A DNA stretch of 64,000 nucleotides from JAAZNO01 sp012798275 (GCA_035347995.1 DAOPQD010000001.1:62001-126000), one strand, 5' to 3'; shown: positions 39,434-48,293, numbered from the stretch's first letter. Notes: a model not told the origin generated them from the sequence alone. Translations and numbers: made by a program.

Positions 39434-40714
39434 TCAGGCCTGCGGCGGCCCCGAGACACCCAGCGCGAAGGCGGCGGGATTGAGCCAGCGCTGTGCGACG
39501 CTTTGGATGTCCGCTGCGGTGATCGCGGAAATGCGTTCTTCGTAGCGCAGCAGATAATCCAATCCCAACTCGAAGCGCTCGATGTGGGTGAGGTTGCCGG
39601 CGACGCCCTCGTTCGTCTCCAGGCGCAGCGGCAGGCTGCCGATGAGGTAGGCCTGGTTGTCCGCGAGTTCAGCGGCAGGGACGGGTTCCTCGTGCAGGCG
39701 CTGGACTTCGTCCAGGATGAGGGCGATGGCTTTCTCGACCTGGGCGGGATGCACGCCGGCGCGGGCCTGCCAGGGCCCCGGGCCGATAGCGCTCTCGAGG
39801 CTGCTGTAGACGTAGTAGGCGAGGCCATTTTGCGAACGCACTTGCTCGCCGAGCCGTCCCATCATCCCAAAGATGCCCAGGACGGTGTTGGCGAGCTGGC
39901 ACGCGAGGAAATCCGGCGAGCGTCGCGCCGGTCCGGGCCAGCCGAGCACCAGGTCGGTCTGCGTTTTTTCCGGCAAGGGGACGTATTGCTCGCGGCGCGT
40001 GGTAAGCGGCGGCACTGCGGGCAGCGGCGGGCGCGGGGGACGGGCGCCTTCCCAATCCCCAAAGGCATTTTGAACGGCGGTGAGAGCGGCCTCTACCTTG
40101 ACGGCGCCGACGATGGTGATGACCATCCCCTGTGGCTTGATGCAGCGTTCGTGGAAGCTGCGCAAGTCGTCGCGGCGCAGGCGTCTCACACTGTCCAGGG
40201 TGCCGCTGACCTGGCGGTGGTAGGGATGCGCAGCGGGATAGGCGAGTTCGTGAAAGGCGCGGGAGGCGCGGGCGCGGGTGTCGAATTCTTGCTCACGCAG
40301 GGCGCTGAGCAGCTCGGCGCGCGCGCGTTCGACTTGCTCTGGCGCGAAGGTGGGATTTCGCATCACGTCGCTGCAGATGTCCAGCAGCAGCGGCAGCTGC
40401 TCCGTCAGCCCCTTGGCACCGAAGGCGGTGCTGTGCACACCGGCAGAAAAGCCGAAGGTCGCACCGACGGACTCCACTTCCTCATACAGCTGCTCGAAGG
40501 GACGGCGACGGGTGCCGCGCTCCATGACGTCCACGGCCAGACTGGCGAGGCCTTCCTGGTCTTGGGGGTCGTCTTCCGCTCCGGCGAGCAGATAGCCGTC
40601 AAGGACCACGGACGGGCTGGCAAAGTTCTCGCGGGCCAGGACGGTGATGCCGTTGGGCAGAGTCTGCCGCAGCACATCGGCGGGGCCGGGTAACGCAACC
40701 TTGTTTCGGCGCAT
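39434..40714 (-). CDS. M16-family peptidase, non-catalytic subunit
   Basis: A 426-residue insulinase-fold protein (two ferredoxin-like halves). The zinc motif HxxEH is missing: the matching region reads EGLASLAVDVMERG. The C-terminal half has the conserved RSQNGLAYYVYSS segment. In two-subunit M16 proteases the inactive partner supplies an arginine for substrate binding, which fits. The start at 40714 follows AAGGAG; a longer frame starting at 40789 runs into a palindromic intergenic element and is rejected. Its catalytic partner is encoded just upstream. Confidence 0.85.
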   Translation of the reverse strand: MRRNKVALPGPADVLRQTLPNGITVLARENFASPSVVLDGYLLAGAEDDPQDQEGLASLAVDVMERGTRRRPFEQLYEEVESVGATFGFSAGVHSTAFGAKGLTEQLPLLLDICSDVMRNPTFAPEQVERARAELLSALREQEFDTRARASRAFHELAYPAAHPYHRQVSGTLDSVRRLRRDDLRSFHERCIKPQGMVITIVGAVKVEAALTAVQNAFGDWEGARPPRPPLPAVPPLTTRREQYVPLPEKTQTDLVLGWPGPARRSPDFLACQLANTVLGIFGMMGRLGEQVRSQNGLAYYVYSSLESAIGPGPWQARAGVHPAQVEKAIALILDEVQRLHEEPVPAAELADNQAYLIGSLPLRLETNEGVAGNLTHIERFELGLDYLLRYEERISAITAADIQSVAQRWLNPAAFALGVSGPPQA

Positions 40715-40740
40715 ACAATCTCCTTCGAATTTTTTCTCCC

Positions 40741-40771
40741 CCTCCCCGACGGCGCATCGCCGTCGGGGAGG
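40741..40771. terminator. 14-bp perfect hairpin between the two M16 genes
   Basis: CCTCCCCGACGGCG (40741-40754), loop CAT and its exact complement (40758-40771). On the minus strand it is followed by GGGGGAGAAAAAAT, the same tail seen at 47157-47173, suggesting a second mobile hairpin family. It may attenuate transcription between the two subunit genes. Confidence 0.6.
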
Positions 40772-40881
40772 GGGCAGGGGGTGGGGCAAAAGCTACAGAT
40801 TACAAAGGTTCAGCCATCGCCGTCTGGCTACCTGGCGCCAGGCTGAACAGTTACAAAAATATAGAAACCGTGCCTACGGGT

Positions 40882-40920
40882 CCCCGTTCGCACGTTCCCC
40901 CGTTCGCACGTTTGCGCGTT
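40882..40920 (+). repeat. Intergenic CGTTCGCACGTT repeat (family C)
   Basis: CCCCGTTCGCACGTT occurs twice in succession, then TTGCGCGTT. Similar units lie at 7840-7876 and 62632-62655. It is within the 224-base gap between the M16 genes. Confidence 0.6.
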
Positions 40921-40938
40921 ACTTTGCGTCCCCGGCGG

Positions 40939-42207
40939 TCAATCTTGGGTGAGGTAGTGCCCCACGGTCATGTTTTGGGGGCGCAGGTAGGCATCGGCGA
41001 CGCGCAGGACATCCTCGGCCGTGACCGCTTCCAGCCGCTCAAGGTAGTGCAGGAACCAGCTCGTGTCGGCGAAAATCTCGCTGAATCCCAGCCAGAAAGC
41101 CTGATTGGTGATGCTTTCGCTGGAGAACGCGAAAAGCGCCCGCGCCTGGCGGATGGCTTTGGCCAGCTCTTCGGCGGTGATGGGTTCATGGCGGAGGAGC
41201 TCCAGTTCGGCGCGGAGGGCGTCTTCGACTTCCGTGGACGAGTGGCCGGGGAGAACCGTGGCGCTGATGCGGTACAGGCCGGGGTCCACGGTGGGAATCA
41301 GGCTGGCGTTGACATCTGCAGCGAGCTCGCGGGCCACGACGGCGCGATAGAGCCGGCTGGTGTAGTTGGTGAGGCTGCCGCTTCCAACCAGCGAGCCGGC
41401 GCCGCCTGCCAGGACCGTGCTCAAGACCGTGAGCGCGTGCAGATCGGGATGGGTGGCTGGCGGCGTGTGAAAGGCCAGGGTCAGGTAATCTGTGCCGGCG
41501 TTCCCTTCGACGATCACCCGGCGTTCCCCGTGCTGCGGCGGTTCCTGCGCGGTGACGTGCGGCAGAGGTTCCCGCGGCGGGATTTTGTCGAAGGCCCTTT
41601 CGGTCATGCGCAGCATTTCCCCCGCATTGAAGTCTCCAGCGGCGGCGAGGATGGCGTTGTTGGGGGTGTAGTAGGTGCGGTAGTGCGCGTAGAGGTCGTC
41701 GCGGGTCAGCGTTTGCAGATCGCACAGGTGCCCGATCGTGTCGTGGCCGTAGGGGTGAACCCGAAAGGCGGCTGCCGTCAGCTCTTCGTCCAGCAGGAAG
41801 GTGGGATCGTTTTCGTTGCCCTGGCGCTCGCTGATGACGACCGTGCGCTCAGCGGCGACCTCGTCGGCGTCGAAGAGGGCGTTGGTCATGCGGTCGGCTT
41901 CGATGTCGAGGGCGAGGTAGGCCTTGGCCGAAGGCAGCGTCTCAAAGTAAGTGGTGAAGTCATACCAGGTCATGCCGTTGAGATAGCCGCCTTCCCGCGC
42001 GATGGCCTGATCGAGCTTTTGCCGGGGCCAACTGGCGGTCCCCTTGAACAGCATGTGTTCCACCCAGTGGGAGATGCCGGTGATTCCCAGGTGTTCGTTG
42101 CGGCTGCCGACGCGATACCAGATCCAGACACTGGTCACCGGCGCACTGTGCGTTTCGCGCAGCACGACCGTCAGACCGTTTCCCAGCGTGGTTTTGAGCA
42201 AATTCAC
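40939..42207 (-). CDS. M16-family zinc peptidase, catalytic subunit
   Basis: A 422-residue insulinase-type peptidase with the inverted zinc motif HWVEHM (HxxEH, near residue 47) and the downstream metal-ligand Glu in the AAERTVVISERQ segment. The GTG at 42207 is chosen as start because GGGAGG lies 5 bases before it and it matches the usual NLLKTTLGNGLTVVL opening; the ATG at 42228 precedes the ribosome binding site. It pairs with the inactive subunit downstream, as in two-chain M16B proteases. The substrate is unknown. Confidence 0.9.
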   Translation of the reverse strand: MNLLKTTLGNGLTVVLRETHSAPVTSVWIWYRVGSRNEHLGITGISHWVEHMLFKGTASWPRQKLDQAIAREGGYLNGMTWYDFTTYFETLPSAKAYLALDIEADRMTNALFDADEVAAERTVVISERQGNENDPTFLLDEELTAAAFRVHPYGHDTIGHLCDLQTLTRDDLYAHYRTYYTPNNAILAAAGDFNAGEMLRMTERAFDKIPPREPLPHVTAQEPPQHGERRVIVEGNAGTDYLTLAFHTPPATHPDLHALTVLSTVLAGGAGSLVGSGSLTNYTSRLYRAVVARELAADVNASLIPTVDPGLYRISATVLPGHSSTEVEDALRAELELLRHEPITAEELAKAIRQARALFAFSSESITNQAFWLGFSEIFADTSWFLHYLERLEAVTAEDVLRVADAYLRPQNMTVGHYLTQD

Positions 42208-42264
42208 GGATGCCTCCCAGAGGCGCACGAGCGCCGGATGGCTGGCCGGCGCCAGAAAGGGTTT

Positions 42265-43596
42265 TTAGCAGGCGCTTTCGCTCACGCCTTCGCCGTTGTA
42301 ACCGCGTCCGATGCCCCGGTAGATGAACCCCAGGGCCGCCATCGTCTGCGGGTCATAGATATTGCGTCCATCAATGAACACCGGCGCGCGCAGCACGGTT
42401 TTGATCCGCGCCAGGTCCAGGTGTTTGAACTCATTCCATTCGGTAACGAGGATGAGCGCGTCGGCACCCTCGGCGAGCGTGTAAGGATCGGGCATCATTT
42501 CCACGTCAGGGAGAAGAGCGCTGGCGCCGGGCATGGCAACGGGATCGTAGGCGCGGACTCTCGCCCCGGCGCGCAGGAGGCTGTGCACGATGTCTATCGA
42601 GGGGGCGTCGCGCATGTCATCCGTGTTGGGCTTGAAGGCGAGCCCCAGCAGGCCGACGACTTTGCCCTTCAGGTCTTCGGGGAAAATCTCGCGGAGCTTG
42701 CGGACCGGCGCCTGACGTTGATCGGCGTTGATGTCCATCACGGCATGGAGCAGATGGGGATGGCGTCCCTCGGTTTCGGCCATGTACGCCAGCGCTTTGA
42801 CGTCCTTGGGGAAGCAGGAACCGCCCCAGCCGATGCCCGCATCGAGGAAGAAGCGCCCGATGCGCTTGTCGAGGCCCATGCCGGCGGCGACTTCCTTCAC
42901 GTCGGCACCCAGGGCCTCGCAGATATTGGCAATCTCGTTGATGAACGAGATCTTGGTCGCCAGGAAAGCGTTGGAGGCGTATTTGATCATCTCCGCCGTG
43001 CGCAGGTCGGTGATCATGATGGCGGAGCGCAGCGGCAGATGCAGCTGCGCCACTTTGGCGGCGGCGTCCTTGTGGGTGGAGCCCAGCACGGTGCGGTCGG
43101 GATTCATGAAATCGCTGATGGCGCTGCCTTCCCGCAGGAATTCCGGGCAGGAGACGACGGCGAATTCGGGCGCGTCGGGGCGACGATTGCGGATGATTTC
43201 GGCGACCCAATCGCCCGTGCCGACGGGAACGGTGGATTTGTTGACGATGATCAGCGGATGGTCCATCACATCGGCGATGGATTCGGTGGCCATGCGCACA
43301 TAGCGCAGATCGGCCTGCCCGTCTACATCCGAGGGGGTGCCGACGGCGATGAAGACGAATTCCGCCTCCTGAATCGCTTCGGCATACGACGTGGTGAAGG
43401 ACAGCCGTCCCGCTTTGACATTGCGCTCAACCAGCTCCTCAAGCCCGGGCTCGTAGATGGGCAAGATGTTCTGTTTGAGGTTGGCGATACGTTCCGTGTT
43501 GATATCGAGGCAGATGACGCGGTTGCCCAGGTCAGCAAAACAGGCCCCGCTGACCAATCCCACGTAGCCGACGCCAATTACGGCAATGTTTTTCAT
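42265..43596 (-). CDS. UDP-glucose/GDP-mannose dehydrogenase family protein
   Basis: A 443-residue NAD-dependent dehydrogenase. NAD site GVGYVG (8-13), catalytic Cys near 257 in GGSCFPKD, the conserved KYASNAFLATKISFINE helix and the C-terminal UDP-binding domain (GLAFKPNTDDMRDAPS) are complete. It oxidises a nucleotide sugar twice to the uronic acid; UDP-glucose is most likely. The product could feed surface polysaccharides together with the glycosyltransferases in this window. AAAGGAG precedes the start. Confidence 0.92.
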   Translation of the reverse strand: MKNIAVIGVGYVGLVSGACFADLGNRVICLDINTERIANLKQNILPIYEPGLEELVERNVKAGRLSFTTSYAEAIQEAEFVFIAVGTPSDVDGQADLRYVRMATESIADVMDHPLIIVNKSTVPVGTGDWVAEIIRNRRPDAPEFAVVSCPEFLREGSAISDFMNPDRTVLGSTHKDAAAKVAQLHLPLRSAIMITDLRTAEMIKYASNAFLATKISFINEIANICEALGADVKEVAAGMGLDKRIGRFFLDAGIGWGGSCFPKDVKALAYMAETEGRHPHLLHAVMDINADQRQAPVRKLREIFPEDLKGKVVGLLGLAFKPNTDDMRDAPSIDIVHSLLRAGARVRAYDPVAMPGASALLPDVEMMPDPYTLAEGADALILVTEWNEFKHLDLARIKTVLRAPVFIDGRNIYDPQTMAALGFIYRGIGRGYNGEGVSESAC

Positions 43597-43640
43597 GCAT
43601 GAACTCCTTTACCTGTTGGGATACGAATGAAGATGATACC

Positions 43641-43684
43641 ACGAATCAGCGAATCGGCGAGTAAGCGAATAAGCGAATCTGTGG
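43641..43684 (+). repeat. GCGAAT-unit repeat (family B)
   Basis: Five CGAAT/CGAGT units with AGCGAAT spacing, the same word as at 7796-7827. It occupies most of the 98-base gap between the dehydrogenase and ecfT genes. Confidence 0.6.
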
Positions 43685-43694
43685 AGTATTGCCC

Positions 43695-44516
43695 TCACAG
43701 GAACAAGATCAGCGCGCTCATTCCTGCGGCGATGAGGAGGGCGACGGCGTCGCCGGCGCGAAAGTGTAACTCGGTCATCGAGGTGCGCCCCTTGCCGCTG
43801 TGATAGCCCCGCGCTTCCATCGCCAGCGCCAGCGCCTCGGCCCGTTGCAGGCTGTTGAGGAAGAGCGGCACGAGTAACGGCAGGGTCTGACGTACCCGTT
43901 GCAGGATGCTGGTCTTGCCCGTGCCCCATTCCGCGCCGCGAGAGGCCTGCGCCTTGGCGATGCGTTCAGCCTCCAGCGCCAGGAGCGGCAGAAAACGCAA
44001 GGTTACCTGCGCCATGAGGACGAGGTCCTGCGTGGGCAGGCCGAGGGTGGTGAAGGGCCGCAACAACGTCTCGAGGCCGTGGACGAACTCCGAGGTGGAG
44101 ATGATGGCCGATGTGAGGCTGATGAGCAAAATCAAGGCGATGAAACGCGCGATGATGATGACGCCCGCCAGTACGTCTTGCGCCGAGACTTGCAGGGGTC
44201 CCAGGCTTACCAGCGCGGGGACATCGGCGGCCTGCGGCCCGATCAACATCTGCAACACGGCGAGGAATAAGATGAAGGGCAGTGGCGCGAGCAATCCGCG
44301 CAGGGCGTAGTTCAGCGGGACGCGGGCGAACAGCAGCGCCGCCAACGCGATCCCCAGGGCCAGGCCCAGCCCCTGGAGGTGCCGCGCGGCAGTGATGGCG
44401 ATCAGCAGGCAGGCCCCGCTCAACAATCGCGTGCGCGGGTCGAGCCGGTGCAGCGGCGAGCCTGTCGCCAGGTATTGGCCGATGGTGACGTAACGCTGAA
44501 ACTCGAAGTCAGGCAC
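43695..44516 (-). CDS. ecfT: ECF transporter transmembrane protein EcfT
   Basis: A 273-residue membrane protein with about five segments. The two Ala-Arg-Gly-type coupling motifs are present as AKAQASRGAEWG (near 200) and AMEARGYHSG (near 245), which contact the two ATPase subunits. N-terminal SPLHRLDPRTRLL is typical. It overlaps the fused ATPase gene by eight bases. Together they energise vitamin uptake by an S component. Confidence 0.92.
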   Translation of the reverse strand: MPDFEFQRYVTIGQYLATGSPLHRLDPRTRLLSGACLLIAITAARHLQGLGLALGIALAALLFARVPLNYALRGLLAPLPFILFLAVLQMLIGPQAADVPALVSLGPLQVSAQDVLAGVIIIARFIALILLISLTSAIISTSEFVHGLETLLRPFTTLGLPTQDLVLMAQVTLRFLPLLALEAERIAKAQASRGAEWGTGKTSILQRVRQTLPLLVPLFLNSLQRAEALALAMEARGYHSGKGRTSMTELHFRAGDAVALLIAAGMSALILFL

Positions 44517-46230
44517 GAGGGATGAGCTCCTCCAATTGAGCTGCGAGAGCTTCCGCGGTCAGCACGCCGGGCGAGAGGGGCCAGCCGCGCGCGCGCAGCG
44601 CGCTGGCAATTTCCGCAACGGCGGGCAGACCCAGCCCCAGCGTGCGCAACTGTCCTTCATGGGAAAAGACCTCCACCGCTGGGCCGCTCAGGAGGCTGCG
44701 GCCGTCTTCCATCACCGTCAGCGTCTCCGCCAGCCGCGCCAGGTCTTCCATGCGATGGGAGGAAGTCACCAACGTCATGCCGGCGCCGCGGAATGTCTGC
44801 AGATGCGTCAGCAGCTCGCGCCGGGAGAGGGGGTCGAGCCCGGCGGTCGGCTCGTCGAGCAGCAAAATGGCGGGCTGAAGCGCGAGAACCGCGGCCAGGG
44901 CCACTTTGCGGCGTTCCCCGCCGCTCAGCGCGAAGGTCAGACGATCCTTGAAGGCGTTAAAGTCGAGGCCGACCAGCTCCATGGCCCACCGCACGCGCTC
45001 GCGCAGAGCCTGGCCCTCCAGCCCCTGCAGCCGCGGCCCGAAGGCAATTTCATCCCCGACGTACTGTTCGAAGATTTGCAGCTCCGGCATCTGGAATGCC
45101 AGCCCGGCGGTGCGACGGACGGCCCGCAGGTCCAGGCGCGGGTCGTTGAGGTCGAATTCGCCGATGCGCACGCGGCCTTCCTGCGGACGCAGCAAGCCGT
45201 TAAGATGCTGCAGCAGCGTGGATTTTCCTGAGCCTGTCGCGCCGAGTAAGCCATGCGCTCCATGGTCGGGGATGCTCAGGGTCACATTGCGCAGCGCGCG
45301 GTGTTCGAGGGGCGTGCCCTTGAGGTAGACGTGGCCTAGTGCCTCGACCTCGATCAGCTCGGGGCCGACGACGTGCGGTTCTGGCGGGGGCGGGGGCGGC
45401 GCCGGCGTCGCGGTGACCCGATGCGGCAGCGCATCGAGGGCGCTGGTCAGCGCGGGGGCGGTGAGCAGATTCGGCGGCAGGGCCGGGAAACTCTGGCGCA
45501 GGCGACGGCTCAGCAGCGCGATGGGGGGCAGTTCCAGGCTGAGTGTGTGCAGCGTGTCCTCGTCGGCGAAGACCTCTGACGGTGGGCCATCGAGAGCCAC
45601 GCGGCCGCGATCCATCACGATCACGCGCCCGGCATCGGTGGCCTCGTCCATGAAGTGTGTGATGGTGATGACAGTGACGCCTTCCGCGTGCAGCTGCGCC
45701 ATCATCAGCCGGACGGTGCGCCGCCCGGCGGGGTCGAGCATCGCAGTGGCCTCGTCGAAGACGATGCAGCGCGGTTGCACGGCGAGCACACCGGCTAACG
45801 CCGCGCGCTGCATCTGTCCTGCCGAGAGGTGATGGGGCGGGCGCAGGCGCACTTCCCAGAGACCGACCGTCTCCAGAGCCTGGCGCACTCGCGCGCGGAT
45901 TTCATCGGGCGGCAAGCCCATGTTTTCGGGGCCGAAGGCGACATCTTCCTCGATAGTCGCGGCGATGATCTGATCATCGGGGCGTTGGAAGACCATGCCT
46001 ACCGTCTGACGGATGGCGAGACGATGCGTGCGCTCGCGGGTGTCCATCCCGGCGATGGCAACTGTCCCGGCGGTGGGGATTAGCAGGGCGTTGAGGTGGC
46101 GCGCGAGCGTGGACTTGCCGGAGCCGTTCGCCCCAACGATGGCGACATATTCGCCGGCTTCGATGCGAAGCGTGACGCCGTCGAGCGCGGGAGGTGTGTT
46201 GGGGTCAGGCGCGGCGTAAGTAAAACGCAC
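44509..46230 (-). CDS. ecfA: ECF transporter ATPase, EcfA1-EcfA2 fused
   Basis: Two ABC ATPase domains in one 573-residue chain: Walker A GANGSGKST (near 33) and GATGSGKST (near 331), signatures LSAGQMQR and LSGGERRK, Walker B IVFDEA and LLLDEP. A Pro-rich linker (APPPPPPEP) joins them. The GTG at 46230 is the first standard start codon, but the conserved strand LIEFHDV lies in frame just upstream and a strong AGGAGG (46261-46266) stands before it, so translation may begin at a non-standard codon around 46245-46257. The stop codon that bounds this frame is at 46300. Substrate specificity comes from the divergent S component gene. Confidence 0.9.
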   Translation of the reverse strand: MRFTYAAPDPNTPPALDGVTLRIEAGEYVAIVGANGSGKSTLARHLNALLIPTAGTVAIAGMDTRERTHRLAIRQTVGMVFQRPDDQIIAATIEEDVAFGPENMGLPPDEIRARVRQALETVGLWEVRLRPPHHLSAGQMQRAALAGVLAVQPRCIVFDEATAMLDPAGRRTVRLMMAQLHAEGVTVITITHFMDEATDAGRVIVMDRGRVALDGPPSEVFADEDTLHTLSLELPPIALLSRRLRQSFPALPPNLLTAPALTSALDALPHRVTATPAPPPPPPEPHVVGPELIEVEALGHVYLKGTPLEHRALRNVTLSIPDHGAHGLLGATGSGKSTLLQHLNGLLRPQEGRVRIGEFDLNDPRLDLRAVRRTAGLAFQMPELQIFEQYVGDEIAFGPRLQGLEGQALRERVRWAMELVGLDFNAFKDRLTFALSGGERRKVALAAVLALQPAILLLDEPTAGLDPLSRRELLTHLQTFRGAGMTLVTSSHRMEDLARLAETLTVMEDGRSLLSGPAVEVFSHEGQLRTLGLGLPAVAEIASALRARGWPLSPGVLTAEALAAQLEELIPRA

Positions 46231-46320
46231 GTCATGAAATTCGATGAGCGCCGTCGTGCACCTCCTGCTCTCTGAAATGGATCGGCCTTGCAGGCCGCAT
46301 TATAACCTTGGTGAGGGGGA

Positions 46321-46348
46321 GTGTCAAAGCGGCGCTTCGCGGTATAAT
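46321..46348 (+). promoter_or_regulatory. Promoter of the ECF S-component gene
   Basis: GTGTCA (46321-46326), a 16-base spacer and consensus TATAAT (46343-46348) lie 70 bases before the ATG. Family C repeat words (GACGTGGGGACGTGCGAACG) fill the leader, then AAGGAGGAGG. Confidence 0.65.
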
Positions 46349-46417
46349 AGCCGTGGCAAAGACGTGGGGACGTGCGAACGTGGGCACGTGTTTATTTTTG
46401 AAGGAGGAGGTATTCAA

Positions 46418-46975
46418 ATGCAGGAGTCGCGTACGCGGAAAGTTGTGATTGCCGGGGTCCTGGGGGCGATAGCCGCTTTTCTCGGTTGGACACATTGGGG
46501 TTTCATCCCCTGGTTTAGCGGCGCTTCGCTGACGATCATGCACGTGCCGGTCATCATCGGCGCGGTGTTGGAAGGGCCGGTGGTGGGCACCGCTGTGGGC
46601 CTGATTTTTGGCTTGTTCAGCATGTTGCAGGCGGCGATCGCGCCCTCGGGGCCGACCGACGTGTGGTTCACCAATCCGGTGCTTGCGGTGTTGCCCCGGC
46701 TCTTTATCGGCCCGGTGGCGTGGCTGGTGTGGCGCGCGTTGCAGCGCTGGCCGGCCGCCGGCCTGATCGGCGCAGGGATCGCCGGGAGCCTCACGAACAC
46801 GGTGCTGGTCCTGGGCGTCATTGGCCTGTTGGGATACGTGCCCTGGGCGGCGTTGCCCCCGATCGTCCTGGCGAACGGCCTGCCGGAGGCGGCGGCTGCG
46901 GCGGTCATTACCCTGGTTGTGGTGGCCGCGTGGCGCCGCATTGAAATCGGCAGGCGTAAAGGCGCCAATCTCTAG
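46418..46975 (+). CDS. ECF transporter S component (substrate-binding membrane protein)
   Basis: A 185-residue membrane protein with six predicted segments. The opening KVVIAGVLGAIAAFLGW, then FSGASLTIMHVPVIIGAVLEGPVVG and the loop LFSMLQA, fit the PF12822-type S components. The start at 46418 is fixed by AAGGAGGAGG 7 bases upstream. It is divergent from ecfAT and 446 bases before coaX on the same strand. S components of this type can carry pantothenate, folate, riboflavin or others; the coaX neighbour makes pantothenate a reasonable guess but not a proof. Confidence 0.82.
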   Translation: MQESRTRKVVIAGVLGAIAAFLGWTHWGFIPWFSGASLTIMHVPVIIGAVLEGPVVGTAVGLIFGLFSMLQAAIAPSGPTDVWFTNPVLAVLPRLFIGPVAWLVWRALQRWPAAGLIGAGIAGSLTNTVLVLGVIGLLGYVPWAALPPIVLANGLPEAAAAAVITLVVVAAWRRIEIGRRKGANL

Positions 46976-46989
46976 CACAAAAAATGTGG

Positions 46990-47412
46990 ATTGTGAGCCG
47001 TGAATCGTAAGCGGAGATTGCAACGGCTCGCCAGTTCGGCTGGGGACGGAATTCCTGGCCTGGCAGGAGTCAACCGCGCTGCTGAAGTTTAAAAAATAAT
47101 CCGGTAATAAACGGGATTTTCCCCATTCCCCCCCCGGCCTCCCTCCACCGGGGGAAGGGGGGGAGAAAAAATAAAGGTTTTTTGCAGGCGGGCGCCGCCC
47201 GCCTGCAAAATCCCACAAAAAAGTTCCCCTTTCCCCCGCGTGCGCGGGGGGAAGCCAACCGCGCTGAAGCGCGCTGTTTAGGGAGCTCGCTTCAGCGAAC
47301 TGGACCTGTCAGACCCGAAATTCATTCCGGGGCAGCTTGAGGGCAGCCTGAAGTTTGCATTACTTTTCTGATCCGTGAAATCCGTGGCCATCTGTGAGCC
47401 ATTTTCCGAGGA
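46990..47412 (+). repeat. Composite intergenic repeat region before coaX
   Basis: This gene-free gap (46976-47421) holds, in order: family A words (TGTGAGCCGTGAATCG); a partial family G left end (47035-47090, GTTCGGCTGGGGACGG); a pyrimidine/purine block with a GGGGGGGAGAAAAAAT tail (47110-47176); a perfect 14-bp hairpin (47180-47193 with 47197-47210); and a second family G copy whose ends are conserved (47253-47278 and 47365-47412) but whose middle differs. The last element ends CCATTTTCCGAGGAG, which provides the coaX ribosome binding site. No promoter is obvious. Confidence 0.7.
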
Positions 47413-47421
47413 GACGTTTCT

Positions 47422-48213
47422 ATGCTTTTGGCGGTAGACATCGGCAACACCAACATCGTCTTCGCCGCGCATGACGGCGAGTCGTGGATCCATCACTGGC
47501 GCGTGCAGACGGTCAAGGAGAAGATGCCCGACGAGTACGGGCTGCTCTTCCATGCTTTTCTGCGCGAGGCGGCCTTCGACACGGTGGAATTCGAGCAGGT
47601 GGTCCTGGGCAGCGTCGTGCCGCCCGTCACGTGGAAGATCGAGCAGATGTTGCAGAAGCAGACGGGGCGCACGCCGTTGGTCATCAGCCATCTCGTGGAG
47701 ACGGGGTTGACGTTCCGGGTGAAGAATCCGGCGGAAGTGGGCGCCGATTTGATCGCCGACGCCGTCGCGGCCTATGCTCGCTTCGGCGGCGCGTGCATCT
47801 CCGTGGATTTCGGCACGGCGACGACGTTTGTGGCGGTGTCGGACCGCGCGGAATTCCTCGGCGTGGCGATTGCGCCGGGCGCCAATCTGATGGCGGCTTC
47901 GCTGGCCGGCGGCACCTCACAGCTGCCGCAGATCGCGCTGGAGCTGCCCGAGTCCGCCATCGGCACCGACACCGTCTCGGCGTTGAGCGCCGGCATCATG
48001 GTGGGGTATCTGGGCCTGATTGAGCGCCTCATCACCCGCATCCGGCAGGAGATGGCGGAGCGGGGAATTGCCGGGCCGATTCCGGTCGTCGCTACCGGCG
48101 GCCTGGGGCCATTCATCGCGCCGTTGACGGCGTGCTTCGAGGTCTATGATCCCTGGCACACGCTCAACGGGATGCGTTTGATCGCTCTGCGGAATGCCAG
48201 GAGCCGGGAGTAG
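47422..48213 (+). CDS. coaX: Type III pantothenate kinase
   Basis: A 263-residue ASKHA-fold kinase. The phosphate loop DIGNTNIV (5-12), the pantothenate and dimer motif VGADLIADAVAAY (near 110-123), and the SVDFGTATTF adenosine motif (near 132) are intact. It phosphorylates pantothenate, the first step to CoA, and needs a monovalent cation. The ribosome binding site comes from the end of a family G repeat. The nearby ECF S component may import its substrate. Confidence 0.94.
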   Translation: MLLAVDIGNTNIVFAAHDGESWIHHWRVQTVKEKMPDEYGLLFHAFLREAAFDTVEFEQVVLGSVVPPVTWKIEQMLQKQTGRTPLVISHLVETGLTFRVKNPAEVGADLIADAVAAYARFGGACISVDFGTATTFVAVSDRAEFLGVAIAPGANLMAASLAGGTSQLPQIALELPESAIGTDTVSALSAGIMVGYLGLIERLITRIRQEMAERGIAGPIPVVATGGLGPFIAPLTACFEVYDPWHTLNGMRLIALRNARSRE

Positions 48214-48276
48214 TAAGCGGTGAGCGCTGAGAAGTTCACGGCTCACCATTCACAACCCACAACCCACAATTTATTC
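48212..48276 (+). repeat. Family A words in the coaX-metH gap
   Basis: GCGGTGAGCGCTGAG, CACGGCTCACC and then ACAACCCACAACCCACAAT (a 9-base unit, ACAACCCAC, twice). The gap of 80 bases carries no riboswitch-like structure despite preceding metH. Confidence 0.5.
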
Positions 48277-48293
48277 ATCCTGGAGACTGACGA

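Noticed and set aside
39040..39828. 262-codon reading of acpS with a long N-terminal extension
   Set aside because: The extension overlaps the M16 gene in another frame and is Arg/Ser/Pro-rich; AcpS starts at 39420 with GAGGGG and its normal NGIDVVEI opening.
40870..43602. 910-codon plus-strand frame across the M16 peptidase and dehydrogenase genes
   Set aside because: It spans three well-recognised minus-strand genes and an intergenic repeat, and its translation shows no family motif.
46976..47421. Hidden gene or RNA in the long gap before coaX
   Set aside because: The gap is explained by several repeat elements and hairpins; no frame with a start signal and no tRNA-like fold was seen.
48214..48293. 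Cobalamin or SAM riboswitch before metH
   Set aside because: The gap is only 80 bases, made of repeat words, with no conserved riboswitch elements.
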